Of a DNA stretch of 64,000 nucleotides, positions 1 to 9,771 are shown in pieces; position 1 is the first letter of the stretch; each line of letters opens with the position of its first letter. This DNA comes from Calothrix membranacea FACHB-236 (lineage in GTDB: Bacteria; Cyanobacteriota; Cyanobacteriia; Cyanobacteriales; Nostocaceae). The position numbers and the translations under genes are program-made. Below the pieces are notes generated by a model, which worked only from the letters and a program-made list of their open reading frames with translations, was not told the origin of the DNA and ran no database searches. The stretch is taken from the NCBI RefSeq assembly GCF_014696315.1, contig NZ_JACJPX010000026.1, positions 1 through 64,000 of the forward strand, in the 5' to 3' direction.

Positions 1-173
1 AATTGAATCTCTTGCTCCCATCTCCCTGAGGGAGAGGGGCTGGGGGTGAGGGCGAAACCTTGCAACCAAGAGGGTTTCACATTTAAGTTGACACCACTGG
101 GGCACTGCCTTGCCCTCTAGAATATATTGATGTGTCGCAAACATTATTTGATTAGAGAAAATTTCAGGGTATC

Positions 174-974
174 TCAGACATCCTTGAACCAACGAACTGC
201 CCAATCAACAGCATCTCTGAGCGAAAATAACTTGGCAGTAGCAGAACCAACTTTTGAAACTTTAACTTGACCTGCTTGTTCAAAAGCTGCGCCTAGTTCC
301 ACAAAACTGTCGGTGTCAAAATCAATGTCTGTATAAGATTTCCATATCCTTTGTCCTGACTCGAAAATTGGAGCTTGCTTGTTCATTTGCTTTGCCTTAC
401 CACTGCGATACTCGGCTAAATGAAAGCAGGTGCAATTATCGTAGCCAACTCCCAACAAAAGTACCCAACTATTTAAATCGTAGAGACGAGCTAAGGGCGA
501 ACCCTCTCCCAGAGAATAGTCTAAGGAGTGATCCTTCACAATCTCTTGAGCATACTGTCCCCAAGCAGCAAAAGAAGATTCTGGATGATAACTTCTCATG
601 ACATCAGGGCAAGTTCTAAAAACTTCTACAATCTGACCCATACCTCTGGTTGGAGTTATCTTTGGGTCAAAAGCGGGCATTGTTTCTCGAATAATTGTCC
701 ACCAATCTTCTGGTACTGGAGGAGCTTGCCATCCTGCTGGATCTGAATAATTTCCAGAGTGAGTGGGCATCACCAAAGTACCTGTTACAGTCACCGCATC
801 CATGAGAGCTTGAACCACTGTGACTGGGCCTCCACAAACCCATCCTAGTGAACTGAGAGAAGAATGAACAATGACTGTCATACCTTCTGTTAGCCCAATT
901 TGATGCAAGTCACTCAACAGCGAAGAGCGAGTACGAGGTAATGGTGTGCTCACAATGGTTTCGGCTTCACTCAT
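174..974 (-). CDS. AAC(3)-family N-acetyltransferase
   Basis: This 266-residue protein looks like the antibiotic N3-acetyltransferase (AAC(3)/YokD) family, which moves acetyl from acetyl-CoA to an amine. Recognisable stretches are the N-terminal VIVHSSLSSLGWVCGG, the LVMPTHSG segment, the FRTCPDVMRSYHPESSFAAWG segment split around residue 130, and the GEGSPLARLYD loop, all in family order and at near full family length. The ATG start follows a long repeat-filled gap and there is no operon partner. Chromosomal members in cyanobacteria need not give drug resistance, and the natural substrate cannot be read from sequence. The family call is firm and the substrate is unknown. Confidence 0.88.
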   Translation of the reverse strand: MSEAETIVSTPLPRTRSSLLSDLHQIGLTEGMTVIVHSSLSSLGWVCGGPVTVVQALMDAVTVTGTLVMPTHSGNYSDPAGWQAPPVPEDWWTIIRETMPAFDPKITPTRGMGQIVEVFRTCPDVMRSYHPESSFAAWGQYAQEIVKDHSLDYSLGEGSPLARLYDLNSWVLLLGVGYDNCTCFHLAEYRSGKAKQMNKQAPIFESGQRIWKSYTDIDFDTDSFVELGAAFEQAGQVKVSKVGSATAKLFSLRDAVDWAVRWFKDV

Positions 975-1034
975 ATAAAAAACAATTCATTAATTAAAAT
1001 TTAATAGCCAGCAACAATTATGAGTAACAGCAAT

Positions 1035-1178
1035 AGGACTTACGCAAGTGTCACATTTTTTTCGTTGAGGCTGTCCAGAGTCAAGAGTCAAAAGTCCAAA
1101 AAACTTGAATTTTTGACCCTTGACCCTTGACTGTTGACTCTTAAACCAGAAGATTGGTGTACCAGTTGCGTAAGTCCT
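1035..1178. mobile_element. MITE-like element with 13-bp perfect terminal inverted repeats
   Basis: The ends are AGGACTTACGCAA (1035-1047) and its exact reverse complement (1166-1178), giving a 144-bp element with no coding capacity. The centre is made of gagtcaagagtcaaaagtcc-like heptamers and their complement (gacccttgacccttgac), so it can fold into a long hairpin. This is typical of non-autonomous transposable elements; no transposase is nearby. Confidence 0.65.
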
Positions 1179-1307
1179 GAGCAATACATTATGTAAGGAA
1201 ACTTTTCGCCTGTTGCTGATTCAAGGTAGAAATTGCGACAATTTCTGTAAATGGGGCCTGGCCTCTTGTAGCAATTTATTAAAAATCCTTATCTATCCCT
1301 CAGCGCC

Positions 1308-2996
1308 ATGCAGGTATATTGCACTAAACAACACGTAAATAATGGCAGTAACCGTTTTTGTACTCATTGCGGTGAACCATTGCCATTGCCTGTAGGGCAG
1401 CTGGTAGATAAACGCTATAAAATTATACGTCAACTCGGTCAAGGTGGCTTTGGGCGTACTTATTTGGCAGAGGATAAAAATCAAGCAGATAAACAGTGCG
1501 TACTCAAAGAATTTGCACCCCAGGTAGAAGAACCGCAAGATTTACAAAAAGCGAAGGAGTTGTTTGAAAGAGAAGCAAATGTGCTGACAAAACTCCAGCA
1601 CCCACAAATTCCTCGGTTTCACGCTTCGTTACAGGAGAAGTTAGGTGGTAGGGATTTTTTCTTTTTAGTTCAAGATTATATAGATGGTGATAATTATTAT
1701 CAGTTATTAGAACAACGCCAAAGCCAAGGACAAACCTTTAGCGAAGAAGAAGTACTTTTATTATTAGAAAAAATCTTACCTGTATTATCTTATTTACATT
1801 CAAAAGATGTAGTTCACCGCGATATTTCTCCTGATAATTTAATTTGGCGACGTTCTGATAATTTACCAGTCTTAATTGACTTTGGGGGAGTGAAACAATT
1901 ACCAGCTTCTCAAGGGTTTTGGTTTACGCAGTTGGCGGCAAATAATACTTTATTAGGTAAAAAAGGCTATGCTCCAGAGGAGCAATTACGACAAGGTAAA
2001 GTATTTTTTAGTAGTGATTTGTACTCCTTAGCGGTGACAGCTTTGGTGCTACTAACAGGCAAGGAACCGCAAGGGCTTTATGATAGTTATCAAGGAATGT
2101 GGCGTTGGGGTAAAGAAATCAAAGTTAGCCCCAAATTGGAAGCAGTATTTAAAAAGATGTTAGCTTATCAACCGAATGCTCGCTACCAAAATGCCAATCA
2201 AGTCTTGAAAGAATTACCCACAAAAATGTCTACCAAACCACCAAACTCTTACATTACCAAACTTAAGACAATGATTGTCGCTCCGGGAGGTAAACAAGGT
2301 AAACAGACTAATCAAATTGTGAGTAAAATCAAGAGCCAAACGCAATTAATTAGTAATAAAATACCTGCCCCAGTTTGGTTACGTCCTTTTATTGTCAGCT
2401 TGGGAGGAACGGCTGCAGTAGGATTAATTGTTGCTGGTACTTTTGCGGTAGTAAATGGTGTGATTCGGGCGGTATCTTCAATTTCTGTACCATCAATTCC
2501 CTCGATTTCCTTACCTATTAGTCAGCCAGTTAGCGACAAAGGAAAAAGCCGCACCAGCGATATTTTAAGTCGCCGTCAACAACTAGAAATTCCCGAAGGC
2601 TTTTTCATTCGGATGGTAGATAACTTGTTTTATACAAAACATCCAGAATTACAAGGGCGTAGCCTTACCTCTAGCGCCGAAGATGCGCGATTTCGAGATG
2701 AATGGAATGGAATTGCAGAAAACTTGTTGCAAAAATTGGAACAAGCTAATCTCAATTCAGCCGCTCGTCGTAAACTAGGAAGCTACAGTCAAAAAGATTT
2801 CGACACCTGGAGGCGACAAGCCAGCAACGGTGAATTTGGTAATTACACCCTGAATCAACTAACAAAAGATACCTATGCTAAATTTGATCGGTTGTTTCCC
2901 GGTCAACAGCGTGGGAAACTCAATCAACAAACCTATGGTCAAATTTGGTATGCGATCGCAGCTGATCAAGTAAGTAAAGTAAAATCTGGCAATTAG
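1308..2996 (+). CDS. Membrane-anchored Ser/Thr protein kinase with N-terminal zinc ribbon (first of a tandem pair)
   Basis: The 562-residue protein has a C-x3-H plus C-x2-C zinc ribbon at residues 5-21. A Hanks-type kinase domain follows (about 36-300) with the glycine loop GQGGFGRTYLAED, the VLKEF lysine, the catalytic loop HRDISPDN and the Mg-binding DFGG. After a basic linker there is one membrane helix (about 360-385, LRPFIVSLGGTAAVGLIVAG). The C-terminal region of about 110 residues (RRQQLEIPEGFFIRMVDNLF onward) is shared with the next gene and is predicted to lie outside the cytoplasm. The catalytic residues are intact, so an active transmembrane kinase is expected. The ligand and targets are unknown. 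A G-rich heptamer array begins 7 nt after the TAG stop. Confidence 0.92.
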   Translation: MQVYCTKQHVNNGSNRFCTHCGEPLPLPVGQLVDKRYKIIRQLGQGGFGRTYLAEDKNQADKQCVLKEFAPQVEEPQDLQKAKELFEREANVLTKLQHPQIPRFHASLQEKLGGRDFFFLVQDYIDGDNYYQLLEQRQSQGQTFSEEEVLLLLEKILPVLSYLHSKDVVHRDISPDNLIWRRSDNLPVLIDFGGVKQLPASQGFWFTQLAANNTLLGKKGYAPEEQLRQGKVFFSSDLYSLAVTALVLLTGKEPQGLYDSYQGMWRWGKEIKVSPKLEAVFKKMLAYQPNARYQNANQVLKELPTKMSTKPPNSYITKLKTMIVAPGGKQGKQTNQIVSKIKSQTQLISNKIPAPVWLRPFIVSLGGTAAVGLIVAGTFAVVNGVIRAVSSISVPSIPSISLPISQPVSDKGKSRTSDILSRRQQLEIPEGFFIRMVDNLFYTKHPELQGRSLTSSAEDARFRDEWNGIAENLLQKLEQANLNSAARRKLGSYSQKDFDTWRRQASNGEFGNYTLNQLTKDTYAKFDRLFPGQQRGKLNQQTYGQIWYAIAADQVSKVKSGN

Positions 2997-3003
2997 GGGT
3001 ATC

Positions 3004-3035
3004 GGGGATTGGGGACTGGGGACTGGGGACTGGGA
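3004..3035 (+). repeat. Heptamer (STRR) array GGGGATT/GGGGACT
   Basis: Four GGGG tracts spaced by ATT/ACT lie just after the stop of the upstream kinase. The G-rich strand is the sense strand. Confidence 0.9.
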
Positions 3036-3136
3036 AGAGAAAAAGCGAATAACTTTATAACTCCTGACTCAGAACTCAGCACTCAGTACTCAGCACTCTC
3101 AATGCCCCATGCCCTATGAATATAAACTAATTTTAT

Positions 3137-5311
3137 ATGCCTTCTGTGTATTGCTCTCAAGGACATGAAAATCCGCTTGGTAGTCGCTTTTGTCACAATT
3201 GTGGCGAGAAGCTAGCAGATCAGCCTGTAAATTATAGTATCCAAGCGGGAAAAGTTTTAGGCGATCGCTATGCGATTTTGCGTCACCTTGGACAAGGTGG
3301 TTTTGGGCGCACTTATTTGGCGGAGGATATCAATAGATTCCGTGAATTGTGTGTTTTAAAGGAATTTTCGCCGCAAGTACAAACGGCTTATGTTTTACAA
3401 AAGGCGGAAGAACTGTTTCAGCGTGAAGCTAGTGTTCTCTACCAGCTACAACATCCCCAAATTCCCCGTTTTCGGGAATTGTTTCGCATCAATTTGGGTG
3501 GGAAGGAATACCTGTTTTTGGTGCAGGATTATGTGGAAGGAGAAACTTATAGTTCTTTATTAAATAATCGTCAACAACAAGGTTTGCGGTTTACAGAAGC
3601 GGAAATTCGCCAACTTTTACAGCAAATTCTCCCGGTATTAGAGTACATTCACTCCTTGGGAGTCATTCACCGCGATATTTCCCCAGATAATTTAATTCTT
3701 CGTAAAAGCGATCAACTGCCAGTATTAATTGATTTTGGTGGTGTAAAGCAAGTAGTCGCCACTGTCGCTTCCCAATATTATCAGCCGGGTGTTGCTGGTT
3801 CCCCTCCTTCACCCACTCTCCTGGGTAAAGTGGGATTTGCACCTCCAGAACAAATGCAAACTGGTTTGGTGTCTCCCCACAGCGATTTATATGCTTTGGC
3901 GGCTACTATGTTAGTTTTACTGACAGGTAAACAGCCAAATGAATTAATTGATACTTATACCTTGAGTTGGCAATGGGAACGGGAAGTTAGTATCAGCCAA
4001 GCTTTAGGGCAATTATTCAATAAAATGTTATCGCCTAGACCAGGCGATCGCTATCAATCAGCGCATCAAGTTTTACAACTGCTGAACTCCCCGGTAGTGA
4101 CTATTGGTAATGCACCAACTCAAGCACCGACTCAACCGCCAATTCAACCACCCATTCAACCGCCCATTCAACCCCCAATTCAACGCCCTACACAACCTAC
4201 CGAATCGGGAACTATTGCGATTTCACCCTCTCCCCCTCCCCCTATCCCTGTTCGTTCCCCGGAACCGCAAAATTCTTCATCACCCGTAAAGACTGTTTTA
4301 GCGGTGCTAGTAGGGGCGAGTCTTGCGGGAGTTGGTTTGTGGGGAATCAAGAATTTAATTCAATCCGACGGTGGTAATCTTGGCGGAGTTACACCCACAC
4401 CCACAGCAACGCCCACCACACCCGCACCCCAGTATTCCCAAGCCGAACAGCAACGCAAAAATAGATTGCGCGATCGCCGTCAACAATTGGGAATAGACTA
4501 TAACTTTTACGTAAATTTGGTAAATCAGCTTTTCTGGGAGAAAAACCCCAGTTTACAGGGAAGAACCCTCAGCGATGGGCCAGAAGATGAGAGTTTACGG
4601 GCACAATGGGATAAACAGGCTGCAGAAACTTTAGACAAACTAGCCCTACTCAGCGCCAAAGCCCGCCAGCCGCTAGGAACCTACACATCAGCAGAACGCG
4701 ATCGCTGGAAAGTGGAAGTTAACCAAGTTAATGTTGGTAGCCGTTCTTTATATGATTTAGGCGATGCAGCATTCTTTGCAGCATTTCCCGCCCAGCGCAA
4801 CAAAAATTTTATTGATAAACCAATTGGACAAGTTTGGTATGGATTTGTCAGTGATAAACTCAGCGCCATTTTAGCTGGAAGCGCTGTTGAAAAAATAATT
4901 TTTGATCAAGGTACTGTCAGTAAAACTGTCAGTGGTACTCTTAAGCCTGGTAATGGCAAAGTTTACATTGCTGAATTAGCTAAAGAACAATCTTTAACTG
5001 CCAATTTAAAAGCCAATACCAAAGTTTTATTATCAGCTTATTCGCCATCCGGCAAAATCAAATTTTTAGAAGATTCTACACAACGCAGTTTATCAATCAA
5101 ACTCCCAGAAGACGGTTTCTATGAGTTTGTGGTTGTTTCCACAGCCGCACAATCAGCAGATTATGAACTCAGCATCAAAGCCGAATCTCCCGCCCCACCA
5201 ACTCCAACACCCACACCAACAGTTACCGAAACACCTATACCAACACCCACTGAGACAAGTACACCAACACCAACAGAGACGGCTACACCTACACCGATAA
5301 CCACACCTTAG
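3137..5311 (+). CDS. Membrane-anchored Ser/Thr protein kinase with PPC domain (second of a tandem pair)
   Basis: This 724-residue paralogue of the preceding gene has the zinc ribbon (CSQGH...CHNCG, residues 6-23), then a kinase domain (about 45-320) with GQGGFGRTYLAED, VLKEF, HRDISPDN and IDFGGVKQ. A QPPIQPP-type proline-rich linker (about 325-385) leads to a membrane helix near 390-410. The ~110-residue domain shared with the upstream kinase follows (RRQQLGIDYNFYVNLVNQLF). Unlike its neighbour it continues into a PPC-like beta domain (about 585-690) and a PTPTPTET-rich tail, which suggests a wall-facing sensor module. The kinase residues are intact. The two genes lie 140 bp apart on the same strand and probably arose by tandem duplication followed by domain gain or loss. 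Confidence 0.92.
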   Translation: MPSVYCSQGHENPLGSRFCHNCGEKLADQPVNYSIQAGKVLGDRYAILRHLGQGGFGRTYLAEDINRFRELCVLKEFSPQVQTAYVLQKAEELFQREASVLYQLQHPQIPRFRELFRINLGGKEYLFLVQDYVEGETYSSLLNNRQQQGLRFTEAEIRQLLQQILPVLEYIHSLGVIHRDISPDNLILRKSDQLPVLIDFGGVKQVVATVASQYYQPGVAGSPPSPTLLGKVGFAPPEQMQTGLVSPHSDLYALAATMLVLLTGKQPNELIDTYTLSWQWEREVSISQALGQLFNKMLSPRPGDRYQSAHQVLQLLNSPVVTIGNAPTQAPTQPPIQPPIQPPIQPPIQRPTQPTESGTIAISPSPPPPIPVRSPEPQNSSSPVKTVLAVLVGASLAGVGLWGIKNLIQSDGGNLGGVTPTPTATPTTPAPQYSQAEQQRKNRLRDRRQQLGIDYNFYVNLVNQLFWEKNPSLQGRTLSDGPEDESLRAQWDKQAAETLDKLALLSAKARQPLGTYTSAERDRWKVEVNQVNVGSRSLYDLGDAAFFAAFPAQRNKNFIDKPIGQVWYGFVSDKLSAILAGSAVEKIIFDQGTVSKTVSGTLKPGNGKVYIAELAKEQSLTANLKANTKVLLSAYSPSGKIKFLEDSTQRSLSIKLPEDGFYEFVVVSTAAQSADYELSIKAESPAPPTPTPTPTVTETPIPTPTETSTPTPTETATPTPITTP

Positions 5312-5435
5312 AAATGCAAAACAAAGCTAGCAGAGGAAGCAGAGGAGAAATTCCCATTACCAATTATCCAACGCCCATTTTTAAACGAGACGGTCATGTG
5401 ATAAATCACACAAAGATGGCATGAAAATCTCTCTG

Positions 5436-5466
5436 AACAGTCAACAGTCAACAGTCAACAGTCAAC
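5436..5466 (+). repeat. AACAGTC heptamer array
   Basis: About four perfect tandem copies of AACAGTC lie in the short gap between the convergent kinase and aroH genes. Confidence 0.85.
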
Positions 5467-5518
5467 GTTATTTTCAAGACAGGAGATTTTCAATATTTCT
5501 CTTCCCTGTCCACGTACT

Positions 5519-5920
5519 TTAAACTTTTGACTCTACAACTTGTTGCACTCCATGTAATTGCTGGGACAAACTCCAGTCAGGACGTAAGTTAGCCGCATGA
5601 CGTAAATATATATGGTAAATCGGCGCGGAAGTTGGCAAGTAGACGTGGATTAAAAAGCGGATACAGCGCTGTAAACTGCCTTCAACGTGCATTTGCTGCA
5701 CATCCAACATAGCGACACCATCCCAACCTGGACGTGTTCTTGCGATCGCAGCCGGAAAAATCGCATCCAAATCCCGTGTCACGGAAAATGTCACACTAAT
5801 AATGTCCTTTGGCTGGAGATGATTTCGGTTTTCCAGTTCATCTAATAGTTCTGTTACCGCTTCTCGAATCGCTTCAGTTGTGTTTTCTGAAACTGTTGTT
5901 GCTCCACGAATTGCCCGCAT
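5519..5920 (-). CDS. aroH: Chorismate mutase, AroH type
   Basis: The 133-residue protein matches the monofunctional AroH-class chorismate mutase, which converts chorismate to prephenate for Phe/Tyr synthesis. Family landmarks are the N-terminal MRAIRGATTVSENT, the central SVTRDLDAIFPA, the RPGWDGVAMLDVQQM segment and IRFLIHVY. I start at the ATG at 5918-5920 because GGAG stands six bases upstream and the family begins with this RAIRGATT sequence; a TTG 18 bp further upstream is less likely. It lies downstream of sppA on the same strand, separated by a heptamer array. Confidence 0.93.
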   Translation of the reverse strand: MRAIRGATTVSENTTEAIREAVTELLDELENRNHLQPKDIISVTFSVTRDLDAIFPAAIARTRPGWDGVAMLDVQQMHVEGSLQRCIRFLIHVYLPTSAPIYHIYLRHAANLRPDWSLSQQLHGVQQVVESKV

Positions 5921-5961
5921 TTGCCACTCCACGCCCAATCCTCCTTAATTAGTCAATTGTT

Positions 5962-6089
5962 ATTTGTCGTTGGTCATTGGGTAATGGGTAATGGGTAATT
6001 TCTCCTTGTCCCCTTGTCCCCAATCCCCAGTCCCCAATCCCCAATCCCCAGTCCCCAATCCCCAATCCCCAGTCCCCAATCCCCAATCC
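5962..6089 (-). repeat. Mixed heptamer (STRR) array abutting the sppA stop codon
   Basis: On the minus strand, GGGGATT/GGGGACT units start immediately after the TAG of sppA and run for about 70 bp. GGGGACAAGG-like and ATTACCC-type units follow. Confidence 0.9.
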
Positions 6090-6911
6090 CTACGGCCGAT
6101 ACAACCACAGGGGTAAACCACTGGTAGACATTTCAAATTCCAACCAGTCAATACCTGCGCCAATGCTTGATGAGGCTTGGCGACTTCCTGGTAGTAATCG
6201 ACTCAGCAGGGGTTTACGTTCTTCTAGGGTGAAACATTGGGTTTTTTCCGGATCGAGGCCGACTAGTTCTGCTGTCCAACGACGCGCATCTTCCTCTGTT
6301 CCTAGACGATCTACTACACCTAACTCTACGGCTTGCTGTCCAGTAAATATCCGACCATCGGCAAAACTTTTCACAGTTTCTACCGCTAAAGAACGAGCTT
6401 CAGCTACGGTTTGCACAAACTGCTGATAACTAACGTCAATCAACTCTTGTAGAATACCTTGTTCCGGTTCCGTCAGTTCCCGGTCAAATGCCAAAATATC
6501 TTTGTAAGGGCCGGATTTAATGACTTTAAAGGAAACACCGATTTTATCTAACAAGCGTTCTAAGTTATTTCCTCGCAAAATTACACCAATACTACCCGTA
6601 ATAGTACCTGGGTTGGCCATGATATATTCGGCTCCCATGCCAATGTAGACACCACCAGAAGCCGAAATATTGCCAAAACTGGCAACAATTTTTATCTTAT
6701 CCCGCAAACGTTTGAGGGCACTGTAAATTTCTTGAGAATCTCCCACTGTACCGCCAGGGCTATCAATCCGCAGCAGTAACGCAGGAAACTTTTTTTCCTC
6801 CACAGTTTTCAGTGCTTCTAGAACACGTTTACGAGTCCCACCAGAAATTGCACCATTAATTTCAATCCGCGCTATTTGTTTACTAAACCTGGGCTTAAAA
6901 GGCCAAACCAT
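6090..6911 (-). CDS. sppA: Signal peptide peptidase SppA (S49 family)
   Basis: This is a 273-residue single-domain S49 serine protease of the short bacterial SppA type, which degrades leftover signal peptides in the membrane. The expected catalytic dyad is visible: Ser85 in NISASGGVY and Lys137 in SGPYKD. The supporting motifs LLRIDSPGG and [10 protein letters not shown] are also present. The N-terminus ([20 protein letters not shown]) lacks a clear membrane helix, so membrane association may be peripheral. The stop codon TAG is directly continued by a GGATTGGGG heptamer array. aroH follows about 170 bp downstream. Confidence 0.93.
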   Translation of the reverse strand: MVWPFKPRFSKQIARIEINGAISGGTRKRVLEALKTVEEKKFPALLLRIDSPGGTVGDSQEIYSALKRLRDKIKIVASFGNISASGGVYIGMGAEYIMANPGTITGSIGVILRGNNLERLLDKIGVSFKVIKSGPYKDILAFDRELTEPEQGILQELIDVSYQQFVQTVAEARSLAVETVKSFADGRIFTGQQAVELGVVDRLGTEEDARRWTAELVGLDPEKTQCFTLEERKPLLSRLLPGSRQASSSIGAGIDWLEFEMSTSGLPLWLYRP

Positions 6912-7398
6912 AAGCAGTCATCAAATCTCGTAATACACCCAATATAGAATGCCCAGTGGTCAGACGACCTGCTTTTATCCGCACAAAAAAATGCACAGGT
7001 ACTAGCCGCCACAAAATTTTAAGGAAATTTTTATATTTATCTAGCTATTTATTTGATATTTTCATTTTTACTTCAGCTTGCAGAAATGACAAATCTCATA
7101 AATCAATAACCTGAGTTGGGTGTGTAGCACAACTGCAATAAACACTTAACTCTATTTCTAAATTTAATATAAATAAACCCATTAAAAATACAAAATAATC
7201 TCAGCTAATATTTGGGAACCAGATTTTCTACGCATCTAGACAGATAAAATCTGAACTATTGCGTAATTATTTTTCATGAATTAAATTCCCATAACGCCCA
7301 TCCAGAGCTACTTTATGATCAGCATCCTCGAATTGTGCAGTATTAATATGTATATATTGATCAGCCAATAAATAGTTGATGGTGCTGATGAACTCAAC
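6912..7398. other. Intergenic region, no gene seen
   Basis: This 487-bp AT-rich stretch lies between sppA and a small membrane protein, both on the minus strand. I see no convincing ORF, heptamer array or strong hairpin. It presumably holds the sppA promoter near 6920-7020. Confidence 0.5.
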
Positions 7399-7695
7399 TT
7401 AGGAATCAATGCGGAGGATTTGACACCGATAATAAGCGTAGACATCAAAAAGAGCGCCAACAAAACTACAAGTTAAACTAATAACAAATAAGCCGCGCAG
7501 AGGCGTACCACTGCCAAAGGTAGCGAGAAAATGTATAATTTGTTGAGCGATAGCTTCATTAATGCCTTGTAACCCTGGGATGTGAGCTAACAGGGAGACT
7601 ACAAGCAAGAAGCCACCGACTAAGAGCATGGGCAAGGAAAAGCTAAAAACAATCGTAAGTATCAGGGAACGGAGAAAGTTAGTAAAAACAGTCAT
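7399..7695 (-). CDS. Small two-helix membrane protein of unknown function
   Basis: The 98-residue protein has two hydrophobic segments (about 8-38, LILTIVFSFSLPMLLVGGFL; and 68-88, LFVISLTCSFVGALFDVYAY) joined by a loop with HIPGLQGINEAIAQQII. I do not recognise a named family, although similar short proteins appear in cyanobacteria. It stands alone between repeat-rich gaps. The coding call rests on composition, length and a clean ATG. Confidence 0.6.
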   Translation of the reverse strand: MTVFTNFLRSLILTIVFSFSLPMLLVGGFLLVVSLLAHIPGLQGINEAIAQQIIHFLATFGSGTPLRGLFVISLTCSFVGALFDVYAYYRCQILRIDS

Positions 7696-7984
7696 TGAGA
7701 CGACGCTCCGCGGTTAAGGTAGACAATAGCGTTAAAAGCTGTAATGTCATCTTCTACAATAAGTGCGATCGCTCCCCAGCAACCAAGATGTCAAAAATCT
7801 TAAGTTTTCATTAAAAAAAAGTGCTATTTCACAGATGAGTTGGCTTGAGCATAAATCGAGCCTGAAGCAGCCCAAAGCTTTGCTATATATAGATTTTAGT
7901 TTATAGTTAGCACCCAAAAGCAATTCCAGCTTGCTCAAAAAACCCTTAATTTTATGAGACGAGCTTTAAAGTAAGTTAATCTTT

Positions 7985-8108
7985 GGGCATGGGGCATGGG
8001 GCATGGGGCATTGGGGACTGAGTAAGGCAGAGGGACAGGGAGCAGGAGGAAAATTCTTAATTCCCATTACCCATTACCCATTACTCATTACTCATTACTC
8101 ATTACTCT
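7985..8108. repeat. Heptamer arrays (GGGCATG; ATTACCC/ATTACTC)
   Basis: Tandem ggcatgg units (about 7986-8010) are followed by a run of ATTACCC then ATTACTC units (about 8058-8106). Together they fill most of the 527-bp gap before the MlaE-type permease. Confidence 0.85.
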
Positions 8109-8222
8109 TTACCCCTTCCCCTATGCCCAATGCCCCATCCCCAAACTTTTTCCATTTACCAATTCCCTGAAGGGGTTTAGTTTCGCTATTCTTAAGGCAG
8201 TTACCGAGTTAGCTACAAAACA

Positions 8223-9020
8223 TTGAGTGAGACTACATCCAAATCCAGTTTAGGAGCGTGGGGTCAGCGGTTGCTGGCGGCGATTTTTCTGGGTGGACAA
8301 GTATTGGTTCACCTCCTACGAATCAGAATTCATTGGCGAAATACTAAAGAGCAAATGGCTGCAGTAGGGCCAGATTCGCTCTTTATTGCGCTATTAACGG
8401 CTATTTTTGTGGGCGCTGTGTTTACAATTCAGGTAGCACGGGAGTTTATTAATTTTGGGGCGGGAAATCTTGTTGGCGGGGTGCTGGCGGTAGCCTTAAC
8501 CAGAGAACTTTCGCCTGTATTGACAGCCGTGATTTTGGCGGGGCGAGTTGGTTCGGCTTTTGCTGCTGAAATTGGTACTATGCGGGTCACAGAGCAAATT
8601 GATGCTTTGTTAATGCTCAGAACTGACCCCATAGATTATCTGGTTATTCCCCGTGTCTTAGCTTGTTGCTTAATGTTGCCGATTTTAACTCTGTTGTCTT
8701 TGGTGACAGGGTTGTTAGGGGGAATGTTAATTGCCACAAATTTATACAGCATCGCTGATACTGTATTTCTCGACTCGGCGCGTAATCTGCTTGGTCTTTG
8801 GGATATTTTGAGCGCCATGATTAAGGCGTTTTGCTTTGGAATTTTAATTGCGGTAATTGGTTGTAGCTGGGGTTTAACAACAACCGGAGGTGCAAAAGGA
8901 GTAGGTCAATCAACTACCACTGCTGTAGTAACTGCCTTGCTAATTATATTTGTAAGTAACTTCTTTCTTTCTTGGTTAATGTTTCAGGGCCCTGGTAGTG
9001 CATTGATCAAAGGAATGTAA
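8223..9020 (+). CDS. MlaE-family ABC lipid transporter permease
   Basis: The 265-residue integral membrane protein has the MlaE/YrbE core: TAIFVGAVFTIQVAREF, LTRELSPVLTAVILAGRVGS and EIGTMRVTEQIDAL, with about five hydrophobic segments. The family forms the permease of lipid-moving ABC systems between inner and outer membrane; plants use the TGD1 homologue in chloroplasts. The proposed start is a TTG at 8223, because the next ATG (residue 45) would cut into the conserved N-terminal helix. No strong ribosome site is seen. The ATPase and substrate-binding partners are not in the window. The next gene (DUF3119) is on the same strand. Confidence 0.9.
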   Translation: MSETTSKSSLGAWGQRLLAAIFLGGQVLVHLLRIRIHWRNTKEQMAAVGPDSLFIALLTAIFVGAVFTIQVAREFINFGAGNLVGGVLAVALTRELSPVLTAVILAGRVGSAFAAEIGTMRVTEQIDALLMLRTDPIDYLVIPRVLACCLMLPILTLLSLVTGLLGGMLIATNLYSIADTVFLDSARNLLGLWDILSAMIKAFCFGILIAVIGCSWGLTTTGGAKGVGQSTTTAVVTALLIIFVSNFFLSWLMFQGPGSALIKGM

Positions 9021-9206
9021 TTTTAACTCTCCCCCTTGATACTCCTCCTCAACCACGAAATTTTAAAATAGGAACAGGCAGGCTTTATATCTATAGCCAA
9101 AGGCTTGCAGCCTCTAGGCATTTCTCTCATGTAAAATCACACCACTGAAAACAACGCTCTAACCCGCGCAACGCAGTGGTTCCAGAATTAAAACTCTAAA
9201 ATTGAT

Positions 9207-9593
9207 ATGACTAGTTCATTTGCGCCTAACGCTACATCTACTGTTGAACTCAAACCTAGCTACAATATCCCTGTAGTTTTGCTAGTTGTTTCTATTCCAC
9301 TGCTGCTAGTTCAACCTTTACTAGGAGGCATCATTGGATTGCTGGGTTTGTTTCTCATGTTTCAGGCTGGTATTATAAGGTTGCAATTTACCGCCACTGA
9401 CTTAGATCTTTACAGAGGCGAAAAACTAATTCGGCGGTTTCCTTATCAAGAATGGCAAAATTGGCGAATATTTTGGCCAGGGATTCCAATTCTCTTTTAC
9501 TTTAAAGAAATTAACAGCATTCACTTTTTGCCGATTTTATTTGACCCCAACACCCTGAAAGCTTGTTTAGAACAACGCTGTCCACGTATTTAG
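9207..9593 (+). CDS. DUF3119 family membrane protein
   Basis: The 128-residue protein has two adjacent hydrophobic segments (about 21-52) and a PH-like C-terminal half (FTATDLDLYRGEKLIRRFPYQEWQNWRIFWPGIPILFYFKE). This is the layout of the cyanobacterial DUF3119 family, whose function is unknown. It sits between an MlaE-type permease and the DUF3086-plsY genes, so a link to membrane lipids is a reasonable inference from context only. Confidence 0.8.
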   Translation: MTSSFAPNATSTVELKPSYNIPVVLLVVSIPLLLVQPLLGGIIGLLGLFLMFQAGIIRLQFTATDLDLYRGEKLIRRFPYQEWQNWRIFWPGIPILFYFKEINSIHFLPILFDPNTLKACLEQRCPRI

Positions 9594-9604
9594 TGCTGTG
9601 CAGA

Positions 9605-9622
9605 GACGCGATGAATCGCGTC
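9605..9622. repeat. Dispersed 18-bp palindrome (copy 1)
   Basis: The sequence gacgcgatgaatcgcgtc is one base away from the perfect palindrome found again at 11125 and 52330. It lies 12 bp after the DUF3119 stop. Confidence 0.75.
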
Positions 9623-9771
9623 TGTACAAGAGTTTTTCCAAATCCCCAATCCCCAATCCCCAGTCCCCAATCCCCAATTAATATAAAATGCAGACTTAGG
9701 ACTTTTAGTGCAGGTCAATTGTATATTTCTGAAAGCTATTTATTCGCGTCATAGGAATTACACTATTATTT

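Noticed and set aside
174-974. Clinical-type aminoglycoside resistance gene
   Set aside because: The family match is clear, but there is no mobile element or resistance context, so a housekeeping role is as likely.
7747-7938. 63-codon ORF on the minus strand
   Set aside because: It lacks a ribosome site and any motif, and it lies in a repeat-bordered gap.
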